Below, in pieces: positions 1-6,425 of a stretch of DNA of 11,261 nucleotides. Position 1 is the first letter of the stretch. Every line of letters begins with the position of its first letter. Origin of the DNA: Butyricicoccus sp. (GTDB lineage Bacteria; Bacillota; Clostridia; Oscillospirales; Butyricicoccaceae); NCBI GenBank assembly GCA_020025755.1, contig JAHHRO010000051.1, forward strand, positions 1 through 11,261, given 5' to 3'. Under the pieces are notes generated by a model. The model had not been told where the DNA came from. It saw only the letters and a list, made by a program, of their open reading frames with translations, and made no database searches. The position numbers were made by a program, and so were the translations under genes.

Positions 1-485
1 ACGAGCCGACCAGTTTGCGAACTGGTCGGACTGTTCCAATGCTGCGGACTCTTTTGGCTGGTGGTCTATGCTCGAACGTCCATTGCTGTTCGTTTAGGAA
101 ATGGGCGACGTTCACGCGAGCGTTCATGGAGGGGCTGCAAAAGCGTACACCGTACCAATTTGTGACAGGGCTGCACGCGTCCGCTGTGCGGAGGTCATAC
201 TTTCACACCCTTGGGGCACTTCTGCGGAAAGAATCCGACCTGCGAAAATCCCGCCTGTGGCGGAGTTTATACTTTCACACCCTAGCGGCGGCACCATTGT
301 AAATCGGATGGAGGGGGAGTGTTGGATTCATAAGGACAAGAACCGCAAGGTTATAGTCCTTATGCCGCCGTCGCGCGGCCGCGACACGTTGCTCTTTGCT
401 TCCAAGCAAATCTTTTTTAGCAGAAAGGAAAACCCAACGGACGTTCCAAACACTCCGCAGTCTGTGCAAGCAGAAACGCCGCTGT
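1..485 (+). repeat. Left copy of a long structured intergenic repeat
   Basis: This stretch is collinear with the reverse complement of 10608-11071, about 80-85% identical by eye, with several small indels; it runs into the window edge, so its left end is unknown. It is rich in short palindromes: 10-bp arms CCGACCAGTT/AACTGGTCGG (6-15, 20-29), CCGC-TGT-GCGG (181-191), CCGCC-TGT-GGCGG (251-263), a 34-nt hairpin at 330-363 with ATAAGGAC/GTCCTTAT outer arms and an AACC-GCAA-GGTT inner stem, GTCGCG-CGGC-CGCGAC (370-385), and TTTGCTT/AAGCAAA (395-410). The two middle hairpins are each followed by the same tail, TCATACTTTCACACCCT-like. Open frames exist here, but 4-nt and 2-nt indels between the copies break them, so I judge it non-coding. 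It could be a dispersed MITE/BOX-like repeat or a structured RNA. Confidence 0.8.
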
Positions 486-530
486 CATCGGCACGACACC
501 CGAGTGCGCATCCATGCTTAAAAATCACTT
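486..530. other. Short gap downstream of the kinase gene, no clear terminator
   Basis: This is the space between the stop codon of the minus-strand histidine kinase gene and the left repeat. I see no G+C-rich hairpin followed by a T-run on the minus strand here. Transcription from the kinase operon may end inside the palindrome-rich repeat, which is inference. Confidence 0.4.
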
Positions 531-1898
531 TCAATTCCCCCCACTGGATAGCGGAAGCGTAAGAACACATTGTGCCCCCTCTTTGGTGTTGCAGAAAGCA
601 GCCGTCCCACCATGCAGCTGGATGATTTGCCGCACAATGGACAACCCCAACCCATGCGTGGGCAGTTCCTTTTCCAGCGGACGGTTCAGCGCATCCAGCA
701 CCGCTTGCGGATACCCACCCCCCGTATCACAGACGGAAAGCGTGAAACAAGTCCCGTTGGTCTCCAAACGGATCTCGATTTCGGTTCCCTTTGGGGTATG
801 CTGCATACTGTTTGCAATCAGATTTCGGATGGCGCGTTCCAACAGGGCAGGGTCGGCTTCGAGTGCGGTTCCCTCACAGGCATGAGAGATCCTCAGAGAA
901 AGGGCAAGGGTCGGTTCCTGATTTAGAAGTTCGGTGACAAGCTGGCGCAGCAAGGCAGGCAGAGACAAGGCTTCCTTGCGCAAGGGCTGTGCCTCATAGG
1001 TCAGCTTGGAAACGAGGTTCAGATCCTCGATCAGACGGCGCAGGCGTTCCCCCTGTATGCGGATCGTCCGTGCCTTTTGGGTATGCTCTGGTGTGCTGTT
1101 GGGGTCAGTCTCCAGCTGTGCAGCCGTGCCAAGGATCATGGTCAGGGGTGTGCGGACATCGTGAGAAACGCCAGCGATCCATTCCGTGCGCATACGATCG
1201 CGGCGGCTGAGTAATTCCTGCTTGTGTCGTAAGTGGACTGAGGTCACATTGAGGTCGTGACACAGGCTGCTGAATACTCCCTTTTCGGGCAGGGAAACGG
1301 ACTGTTCATCGGCAAGATCGGAAAGCCCACCTGCAATGCGCTGTATAGAGCGGAAAAAGCGGATGCTGCTGAGTAAAATGAGCAGGATCGCAAGCAGCAG
1401 ATTACATGTGATCCAGACGGGGAATTTCCGCAGGAGGTCGTTCAGGGTATGGAAATCCATTTCAACAGGATATTTCCACCGTGATCCCTTGGGATTGGCA
1501 AGCACGAATAAAAAGTCTCCCTTTTGATAGGCATACACCGGATAATCCGCGAGATACCAGCGCGTAAAGGCGGCGACCTGTGCAGGGGAGTAGCGGTGGT
1601 TGAGTGCATCGGGCAGACGATCCGACCATACGACCTGCCCTTCAGGGTTTAACAGCATTGCCCAGACATAGTTTTCCTGTAAGTCCTGCATGGCATCTTC
1701 GGGCAGAAACCAGCCGGTATTTGTCTGTATAAGTGCCTGTGTCAGATCGCGGATATGGTATTCCATAGGACTGCGTTGGTTTTGGGTGACCGTTACGGTA
1801 TAGCTCACCAAGGCGGCGATGTTGACACCGATCAGCAGGAGTAGGACGCCAACCGCCGAGAGTGCATAGCGCAGGATGATTTGAAACAGGGTCTTCAT
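531..1898 (-). CDS. Membrane sensor histidine kinase of a peptide-resistance two-component system
   Basis: A 455-residue HisKA/HATPase_c kinase that would autophosphorylate on a histidine and pass phosphate to the response regulator encoded just upstream. Visible parts: transmembrane segment 1 about residues 9-37, an extracytoplasmic sensor region about 38-158, transmembrane segment 2 about 160-178, a linker, the H-box WIAGVSHDVRTP with phospho-acceptor His246, the N-box NLIANSMQHT (Asn363), the G1 box DTGGG (391-395) and the G2 box HGLGLSIV (415-422). All catalytic boxes look intact. Its ATG overlaps the end of the regulator gene by 4 bp, so the pair is translationally coupled. Divergent pairing with a LanFEG-like exporter suggests it senses a cationic antimicrobial peptide, as in the CprK/NisK/SpaK type systems; the ligand is inference. 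The sensor region is not one I recognise. Confidence 0.93.
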   Translation of the reverse strand: MKTLFQIILRYALSAVGVLLLLIGVNIAALVSYTVTVTQNQRSPMEYHIRDLTQALIQTNTGWFLPEDAMQDLQENYVWAMLLNPEGQVVWSDRLPDALNHRYSPAQVAAFTRWYLADYPVYAYQKGDFLFVLANPKGSRWKYPVEMDFHTLNDLLRKFPVWITCNLLLAILLILLSSIRFFRSIQRIAGGLSDLADEQSVSLPEKGVFSSLCHDLNVTSVHLRHKQELLSRRDRMRTEWIAGVSHDVRTPLTMILGTAAQLETDPNSTPEHTQKARTIRIQGERLRRLIEDLNLVSKLTYEAQPLRKEALSLPALLRQLVTELLNQEPTLALSLRISHACEGTALEADPALLERAIRNLIANSMQHTPKGTEIEIRLETNGTCFTLSVCDTGGGYPQAVLDALNRPLEKELPTHGLGLSIVRQIIQLHGGTAAFCNTKEGAQCVLTLPLSSGGN

Positions 1899-2599
1899 GG
1901 CTCACGCTCCAGCTTGTAGCCCAAACCGCGCACAGTGCGCAGCCAGACGGGATTGGAGGGGTCTCGTTCGATCTTCTCGCGCAGGCGGCGGATATGTACC
2001 ATCAGGGTATTTTCATAGCCAAAGATACCATCGTTCCATGCCGCCTGACAGAGTGCATCAATGGTAACGATGCTGCCGCGCGCGTCTGCCAGCTTGCGCA
2101 GCAAAGCGGTTTCCTTTGCAGTGAGGGGGGTGTCAGGATGATCGGGGTGGTGTACCATACCTGAAGCCCAGTTGATTTCCACCTCACCCAGACGCAGGAT
2201 CGGGGGCAGGGTGGTGAGGTGATAGGTGCGCTTGAGTACAGCAGTCAGCCGTAGGATCAATTCATCGGGCAGGAATGGTTTGGTGATATAGTCATCTGCC
2301 CCCAGCCCCAAACCATGCAGCCGGTCTACATTGGCGTCACGCGCAGACAGGAATAAGGTTGGGACGTTGGTGGTCTGTCGCATTTCCTGCATGAGAGAAA
2401 AGCCATCCCCATCGGGCAGGTTGATATCGAGCAGGACAGCCTGTGGATGATGCAGAGCGAATAACTGCCGCGCCTCGCGGCAGTCTGCTGCACCGAATAG
2501 CGTAGAAAAGCCTGCATTATGCAGAATATCCAGAAGCATTTGACGCAGATCGGGCGCATCCTCCACGATCAGGACAGAATAGGTGTGTGTTTCGTCCAT
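1895..2599 (-). CDS. OmpR/PhoB-family response regulator
   Basis: A 234-residue transcription factor with an N-terminal receiver and a C-terminal winged-helix domain, the usual length for this family. Receiver residues are intact: acidic pair Glu13/Asp14, phospho-acceptor Asp58 in VLLDINLPDGDG, Ser85, and Lys107 in ITKPF. The DNA-binding domain (about 135-232) carries the family signatures LTAKETALL and VWLRTVRGLGYKLE. The ATG at 2599 is preceded by AAGGAGGGG (minus strand, 2605-2613), a strong ribosome binding site. It forms an operon with the kinase gene and is divergent from the exporter operon. The direct repeats at 2664-2703 in the shared gap are the natural candidate target, so it probably activates the exporter genes when phosphorylated (inference from layout and family). 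Confidence 0.95.
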   Translation of the reverse strand: MDETHTYSVLIVEDAPDLRQMLLDILHNAGFSTLFGAADCREARQLFALHHPQAVLLDINLPDGDGFSLMQEMRQTTNVPTLFLSARDANVDRLHGLGLGADDYITKPFLPDELILRLTAVLKRTYHLTTLPPILRLGEVEINWASGMVHHPDHPDTPLTAKETALLRKLADARGSIVTIDALCQAAWNDGIFGYENTLMVHIRRLREKIERDPSNPVWLRTVRGLGYKLEREP

Positions 2600-2620
2600 A
2601 AGAACCCCTCCTTTGCTGTT

Positions 2621-2626
2621 ATTGTA
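2621..2626 (-). promoter_or_regulatory. Extended -10 element for the regulator-kinase operon
   Basis: Reading the minus strand, TGG-TACAAT is an extended -10 (TGn plus five of six consensus bases) about 22 bp before the regulator start codon. No good -35 hexamer lies 16-18 bp upstream, which fits a weak or extended -10 dependent promoter. Confidence 0.5.
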
Positions 2627-2663
2627 CCATAGTTTGCAGAGGGATGGGGATGCATGGGTGAAA

Positions 2664-2703
2664 TTTAAGGAAAATGTAAGGAGGGCTTCAGGCTGCTGTA
2701 AGA
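2664..2703 (+). promoter_or_regulatory. Candidate response-regulator operator: phased direct repeats
   Basis: TTTAAGG (2664-2670), TGTAAGG (2675-2681) and TGTAAGA (2697-2703) recur with start-to-start spacings of 11 and 22 bp, that is, on the same face of the helix. OmpR/PhoB-type regulators bind such direct repeats as head-to-tail dimers. The first pair sits just upstream of where the -35 region of the exporter promoter should be, an activator position. Assignment to the adjacent regulator is inference. Confidence 0.6.
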
Positions 2704-2709
2704 TTTGTA

Positions 2710-2718
2710 TGCTATCCT
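2710..2718 (+). promoter_or_regulatory. Extended -10 element of the exporter operon promoter
   Basis: TGC-TATCCT is an extended -10 hexamer about 27 bp before the ATPase start codon. The -35 region (about 2690-2695) has no consensus match, as expected for a promoter that needs an activator bound at the repeats upstream. Confidence 0.5.
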
Positions 2719-2730
2719 AGAGGCATAGAA

Positions 2731-2736
2731 AAGGAG
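2731..2736 (+). promoter_or_regulatory. Ribosome binding site that fixes the ATPase start
   Basis: AAGGAG lies 8 nt before the ATG at 2745. An in-frame GTG at 2736 uses the last G of this same Shine-Dalgarno sequence and so cannot be its start; the ATG is the start. Confidence 0.85.
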
Positions 2737-2744
2737 TGAGCAAT

Positions 2745-3656
2745 ATGAATCTTGTAGAAACGAATGGACTATGCAAGCAGTATGGCAATGTGATGCGTGT
2801 CAAGGACTTGGATCTGCGTGTACCAGAGGGCGCGATCTATGGATTCTTAGGGCCAAATGGTGCAGGTAAATCGACCACGCTGAAAATGATTTTGGGGCTG
2901 GCTCGCCCGACCAGCGGTGAGATCCGCATTTTTGGGGAGCATGCACGGGCGGACAATCGCTTACAGCTGCTGCGAGAGATTGGGTCTCTAATTGAATCGC
3001 CCTCGTACTATGGGCATTTGACGGCGGCAGAGAATCTGGAGATTCTCTGCCAGCTGCGCGGATTACCCAAAGAAAGCATCAATTCCGTTTTATCGATCGT
3101 GCGTCTGGATCAGCAGAAAGAAAAACGGGTCTCACAGTTTTCGCTGGGAATGAAGCAGCGGCTGGGGCTTGCCGCCGCGCTCATCAGCCAGCCTAAGCTG
3201 CTGATTTTAGATGAACCCACCAACGGACTCGATCCGGCAGGGATTCAGGAAATGCGAGAGCTGATCCTGTCCCTACCCAAGCGGTACGGAATGACCGTAC
3301 TGGTTTCCTCTCATCTGCTGTCGGAGATCGACCAGCTTGCCACCCATGTCGGCGTGATTGCGGAGGGGGAGTTGGTGTATCAGGACAGTCTGGAAAAGCT
3401 GCATTTGCGCAGCGCGCACCATTTGGCACTCCGCACGACCGACAATGCGCTTGCGTATGAGCGACTGACCCAGCATGGGGTGAGGGCAGAGCGGCAGGAG
3501 GGCTGGCTCATATTGCCGCCGCTTGATGACCAGACCACAGCCATCGTGACGCGCACCCTGCAAAATCAGAACATTGATCTTTTGCGGCTGGAGGAGCGGC
3601 AAAAGAGTTTGGAGGAGATCTTTTTGGAGCTGACAGGTGGGGCGGTGAGCTTATGA
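2745..3656 (+). CDS. Lantibiotic-protection type ABC transporter, ATP-binding subunit (LanF/CprA/BcrA-like)
   Basis: A 303-residue cytoplasmic ATPase that would drive removal of lantibiotics or other cationic peptides from the membrane together with the two permeases encoded next. Motifs: Walker A GPNGAGKS (36-43), signature FSLGMKQR (132-139, a degenerate LSGGQ), Walker B LLILDE (152-157), D-loop GLD (161-163) and H-loop His190. At the Q-loop position the sequence reads SLIESPSYYG with Glu84 instead of Gln, the E-loop known from LanF and BcrA type proteins. The C-terminal third (about 220-300) is the variable accessory domain of this family. Its stop overlaps the next start in ATGA. The start is ATG 2745, not GTG 2736 (see the ribosome binding site). 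A BcrA-like bacitracin exporter is the main alternative, but two different permeases of LanE and LanG type favour the lantibiotic class. Confidence 0.92.
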   Translation: MNLVETNGLCKQYGNVMRVKDLDLRVPEGAIYGFLGPNGAGKSTTLKMILGLARPTSGEIRIFGEHARADNRLQLLREIGSLIESPSYYGHLTAAENLEILCQLRGLPKESINSVLSIVRLDQQKEKRVSQFSLGMKQRLGLAAALISQPKLLILDEPTNGLDPAGIQEMRELILSLPKRYGMTVLVSSHLLSEIDQLATHVGVIAEGELVYQDSLEKLHLRSAHHLALRTTDNALAYERLTQHGVRAERQEGWLILPPLDDQTTAIVTRTLQNQNIDLLRLEERQKSLEEIFLELTGGAVSL

Positions 3657-4411
3657 GAACGGCATTGCGCATGGAATTTTTGAAAAACAGACATCGCGGA
3701 TTGTTCCTCACCACGCTCATGATGATTGCATTTGAATGTGCATGGATCTATCTCGCGTTTCGGAATCCAAGTGCACAGGAACTGCGGATCGGCTGGATGG
3801 AGCTTTTATACCAAGTACCGGCATTGAATTCGATCGTGTTTCCGATCACGGCGGCAATCATCGCCTCTCGCCTTGCGGATGTAGAGCATAAGGGGAGTGC
3901 GTGGAAGCTGTTGGAAACGGTACAGCGTCCGCAGACGCTCTTTTATGCAAAGTTTTTGTGCGGCGGCTGGTATCTTGTGCTGTCCGTTGCATGGCTCACG
4001 GGCAGTATGCTGTTTTGTGGATATAAATTGGGCTACATGGGCACACCGGATCTCACAAAATTTGCGCTGTTCTTTGTGTTCCAGCTTGCGGTGGCGTTGG
4101 AGATTTTTGTGTTCCAGCTTTTGCTGTCTATTTATATTCCAAACCAGATGATTTCCCTCTCCATCGGGTGCGGCGGTTCGTTTCTGGGGCTGCTTTTGAT
4201 GTTCGTCCCTATAAAAATCCTGCAATATGGTCTGCCGTGGGGACATGCAAGCCTTTTATATCTTGTGTATATGGTGTATTGGGATGCAGAGACACGCATT
4301 TTAGAGTTGGCATATCTGGATATCAACTGGGTTGGATTTGCGCTGACTGCCTGTGCCATCGTGATATGGCTTATGATCGGTGGGCGCATGCTGGAAAGAA
4401 AAGAGGTGTAA
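3653..4411 (+). CDS. Lantibiotic immunity ABC transporter permease, MutE/EpiE (LanE)-like
   Basis: A 252-residue hydrophobic protein with about six membrane segments (roughly 17-36, 57-75, 103-124, 136-160, 166-187, 226-244) and no soluble domain, the size and shape of ABC-2 type LanE permeases. The cytoplasmic stretch after segment 2, DVEHKGSAWKLLETV (76-90), matches the E-x-x-G-x-x-W-K pattern shared by LanE, LanG and BcrB proteins, and the later AKF is typical too. It starts inside the stop of the ATPase gene (4-bp overlap) and is followed by the second permease after 4 bp, so all three are one transcript. It probably forms a heterodimer with the next gene product. The assignment to E rather than G type rests on gene order and overall look, and is less sure than the family. 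Confidence 0.85.
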   Translation: MRTALRMEFLKNRHRGLFLTTLMMIAFECAWIYLAFRNPSAQELRIGWMELLYQVPALNSIVFPITAAIIASRLADVEHKGSAWKLLETVQRPQTLFYAKFLCGGWYLVLSVAWLTGSMLFCGYKLGYMGTPDLTKFALFFVFQLAVALEIFVFQLLLSIYIPNQMISLSIGCGGSFLGLLLMFVPIKILQYGLPWGHASLLYLVYMVYWDAETRILELAYLDINWVGFALTACAIVIWLMIGGRMLERKEV

Positions 4412-4415
4412 GACA

Positions 4416-5150
4416 ATGTTTTTTTCCGTTTGGCGTGCAGAGCGGCTCAAACTGCGGCATAGTCCGATGTGGATCGCGTTCTTTTTGCTGCCCATGATCC
4501 CAGCTTTTTTTGGGACGGTCAACTATTTGGGCAATTTGGAGATTTTGACCGATGGCTGGTATTCGCTCTGGACACAGCATACTTTGTTTTCCTGTTATTT
4601 CTTCTTACCCCTTGTGATCGGTATTTACTGTGCCTATCTATGGCGGCTGGAGCACAATGGATACAACTGGAATTTGATGCTTACTGCTCCGGTTTCGCGT
4701 ACCGTGATCGTGCTGGGAAAGGTCGCAAATGCAGTGGTATTGACTGCGGCGGTGGTGCTGTGGACGATTGCCCTGTATCTCATTTCCGGTCTGCTCTGTG
4801 GCTTTGGGGTGCATACGATCCCATGGAAAGAGTTGGCACAGTGGTCAATGGGCGGCATTGCAGGTGGGGCTGTCGTATGCGCGGTGCAGATGTTCGCGGC
4901 ACTCGTGATTCGTGCCTTTGCGGTTTCGGCTGGGATCGCTCTCATTGGAGGGATCTCTGGACTTGCGATGCTGAGCAAGGGATATGCATTGTTTGATCCC
5001 TATGCGCTATTATGCCTTGGCATGAAGGCGAACAACCCGGATCAGACACTTCCTGTCGTTGGGTTCGCAGTATCCTGTATCGGGTTCTCTGTGCTGTTCA
5101 TCGGCGCGGCGATTGCCTATCTGCATCATCAGGACGCAAAGACGGGATAA
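4416..5150 (+). CDS. Lantibiotic immunity ABC transporter permease, MutG (LanG)-like
   Basis: A 244-residue membrane protein with six predicted segments (about 18-36, 55-76, 98-128, 144-167, 169-188, 213-237). It carries the family stretch LEHNGYNWNLMLTAPVSR (78-95) followed by GK, equivalent to the motif in the preceding permease, so the two are distant paralogues. The ATG at 4416 is preceded by AGAGGTG 7 nt upstream; an in-frame GTG at 4380 would lie inside the previous gene and add 12 unlikely residues. It is the last gene of the exporter operon and stops only 2 bp before the palindromic terminator. No precursor peptide, LanB/C/M enzyme or protease gene follows, which points to a resistance role rather than producer self-immunity. 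Confidence 0.85.
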   Translation: MFFSVWRAERLKLRHSPMWIAFFLLPMIPAFFGTVNYLGNLEILTDGWYSLWTQHTLFSCYFFLPLVIGIYCAYLWRLEHNGYNWNLMLTAPVSRTVIVLGKVANAVVLTAAVVLWTIALYLISGLLCGFGVHTIPWKELAQWSMGGIAGGAVVCAVQMFAALVIRAFAVSAGIALIGGISGLAMLSKGYALFDPYALLCLGMKANNPDQTLPVVGFAVSCIGFSVLFIGAAIAYLHHQDAKTG

Positions 5151-5152
5151 GC

Positions 5153-5182
5153 AAAAGCGGATGCCGATCGGCATCCGCTTTT
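5153..5182. terminator. Bidirectional intrinsic terminator, perfect 30-bp palindrome
   Basis: Two 15-bp arms (5153-5167 and 5168-5182) are exact reverse complements, with a GCGGATGCC core stem bounded by AAAA and TTTT. It lies between the exporter operon and the convergent GntR gene and can serve both strands. Confidence 0.9.
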
Positions 5183-5191
5183 GAAATTCGA

Positions 5192-5941
5192 TTATTTTTT
5201 TGTGATAAATTCCAGTTCACGCTGACGGATCTGACTGAGCGTCAAAAGCTCGGTATCGATGTACTCAGAAGCAAAAAACAGCGGTGAATCCTCGGTATCA
5301 TAAATGAGGCTGTTCAGCCTGAGCAGAGGACGCTCTCCAAAGAGATGGAGATCGGGATTGGAATCGCTGGTGCATACATGCAGTTCGGTTTTGTCCCAAG
5401 ATGCCTTGCGCCCACAGCGTTCATAAATGAGCTGAAAGAGTGAATCTTCGCTGTCCGGGACAGAGGTATTACCCCAGACTGCAAGCGGCAGGATATCCTC
5501 ACAGAAGACACAGGGACGAGAGTCAGCATAGAACATCCTTTTGAGACACATACAGGATGTGGCTTCTGGGATCTCGAGCCCGGAAGCTATTTCAGGTGTT
5601 GCTGGGAAAATTTTCCAGCCGACCGTATGTACATGCGGCGTATAGCCACTGCGTGCAATGATATCCCCAAAATGCATGGCGGGATTGAGCGGTGCTTTGA
5701 TATTCACACAGGTGCGGTTGACAAAAGTTCCCCTGCCTTGTCGGCGTAGGATAATGCCCTCTGCTGCAAGCTCATTGAGTGCGCTGCGCAGGGTGACCCG
5801 ACTGACCCCAAGCATCTGGCAGAGCTGATCTTCTCGCGGAAGTTTATTGTTATCATTCAGGTTCATGGATTGGATGTGTGTCAAAAGGGCTTGTTTTGTT
5901 TTTGTTTTCAGGTCTGTATGCTCGATTGTCTGTAGTGCCAT
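5192..5941 (-). CDS. GntR-family (HutC/UTRA type) transcriptional regulator
   Basis: A 249-residue DNA-binding protein. The N-terminal winged helix (about 12-78) contains KLPREDQLCQMLGVSRVTLR and EGIILRRQGRGTFV, textbook GntR features. The rest (about 90-240) fits the UTRA effector-binding fold of the HutC subfamily, with the usual ending LFFASEYIDTELL. The ligand cannot be told from sequence; this subfamily senses small metabolites such as sugar phosphates, amino acid derivatives or fatty acids. The ATG at 5941 has only a moderate Shine-Dalgarno (GGGGTGG), and a strong sigma-A promoter lies just upstream. No enzyme or transporter gene is in the same operon: it is transcribed alone and converges on the exporter operon. 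Its targets are therefore probably elsewhere, possibly including its own promoter. Confidence 0.9.
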   Translation of the reverse strand: MALQTIEHTDLKTKTKQALLTHIQSMNLNDNNKLPREDQLCQMLGVSRVTLRSALNELAAEGIILRRQGRGTFVNRTCVNIKAPLNPAMHFGDIIARSGYTPHVHTVGWKIFPATPEIASGLEIPEATSCMCLKRMFYADSRPCVFCEDILPLAVWGNTSVPDSEDSLFQLIYERCGRKASWDKTELHVCTSDSNPDLHLFGERPLLRLNSLIYDTEDSPLFFASEYIDTELLTLSQIRQRELEFITKK

Positions 5942-5965
5942 AAGACCACCCCACTTTCTGCTTTT

Positions 5966-5994
5966 AGCATATCATGGTATTATCGCAAAGTCAA
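5966..5994 (-). promoter_or_regulatory. Sigma-A promoter of the GntR gene
   Basis: On the minus strand, -35 TTGACT (5989-5994) and -10 TATGCT (5966-5971) are separated by exactly 17 bp. The -10 is about 24 bp before the start codon, so the 5' leader is short. Confidence 0.7.
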
Positions 5995-6037
5995 TTATAG
6001 ATGTAAAAATAGGAAAAATATGTTGAAAGGATAATAC
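5977..6037. promoter_or_regulatory. Inverted 8-bp repeat around the GntR promoter, possible operator
   Basis: GTATTATC (5977-5984) lies in the spacer of the GntR promoter and its reverse complement GATAATAC lies at 6030-6037 upstream. GntR/HutC proteins often repress their own gene by binding such sites. The pairing could be chance in this A+T-rich gap. Confidence 0.3.
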
Positions 6038-6122
6038 TTCATACCGCGATCATACTGCTGACACGGTATAAAAGCGTAATAGGGAGAGATACCTTAGATT
6101 GTACATTCAAGCGTAAAGATAG

Positions 6123-6167
6123 AAAAAGTGCATCTGATAGCTTTTACACTGTCAGATGCACTTTTTT
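6123..6167. terminator. Strong hairpin terminator after the pheST-ireB operon
   Basis: Arms AAAAAGTGCATCTGA (6123-6137) and its exact complement (6152-6166) enclose a 14-nt loop. On the minus strand the stem is followed by a run of T, ending transcription 13 bp past the ireB-like stop codon; the plus strand also has a T-run. Confidence 0.85.
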
Positions 6168-6179
6168 CAATTCAGTCAA

Positions 6180-6425
6180 TCAGCTATGCAAATAATGTGC
6201 TACAAGCTCCTGCATAAGTTCATCGCGGTCGATCTTACGGATCAAGCTGCGCGCATTGTTATGATTTGTGATGTAGGTGGGATCTTCGGAAAGAAGATAG
6301 CCGACAATTTGATTGATCGGATTATACCCCTTTTCCTTCAGGGCATCATAAACAGTAGTAAGAACGCGCTTCATCTCGGTATTTTTGTCATCCACGAGGC
6401 TGAATTTTCTGGTTCCGTCGAGCAT
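6180..6425 (-). CDS. IreB-family regulatory phosphoprotein (UPF0297/YrzL)
   Basis: A small 81-residue cytoplasmic protein recognised by the conserved core KEKGYNPINQIVGYLLS, the DP-TYI segment, and the ARSLIRKIDRDELMQELV tail. In Enterococcus faecalis, IreB is phosphorylated on N-terminal threonines by the PASTA kinase IreK and affects cephalosporin tolerance; Thr5 here (GTRKF) appears to align with one of those threonines. The ATG has an excellent AAAGGAGG site 8 nt upstream. In many Firmicutes the gene sits between alaS and ruvX, whereas here it follows pheT after 74 bp and no ruvX follows. I see no convincing own promoter, so it is probably co-transcribed with pheST and thus partly under T-box control, which is inference. 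Confidence 0.93.
   Translation of the reverse strand: MLDGTRKFSLVDDKNTEMKRVLTTVYDALKEKGYNPINQIVGYLLSEDPTYITNHNNARSLIRKIDRDELMQELVAHYLHS

Noticed and set aside
15..562. Open frames on the plus strand at 15-302 and 101-562
   Set aside because: They lie in the left repeat, overlap in different frames, lack a convincing ribosome site, and are frameshifted relative to the right copy.
2736..2744. GTG start three codons upstream of the ATPase ATG
   Set aside because: The GTG overlaps the AAGGAG that serves the ATG at 2745.
4412..5191. A lantibiotic precursor or biosynthesis gene attached to the exporter operon
   Set aside because: No small leader-type peptide or LanB/C/M/T-like frame is found around the operon, which ends at the palindromic terminator.
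6038..6122. Small RNA on the plus strand from TATAAA at 6067 to the terminator at 6167
   Set aside because: No acceptable -35 at 16-18 bp and no other support; the hairpin is fully explained as the terminator of the minus-strand operon.
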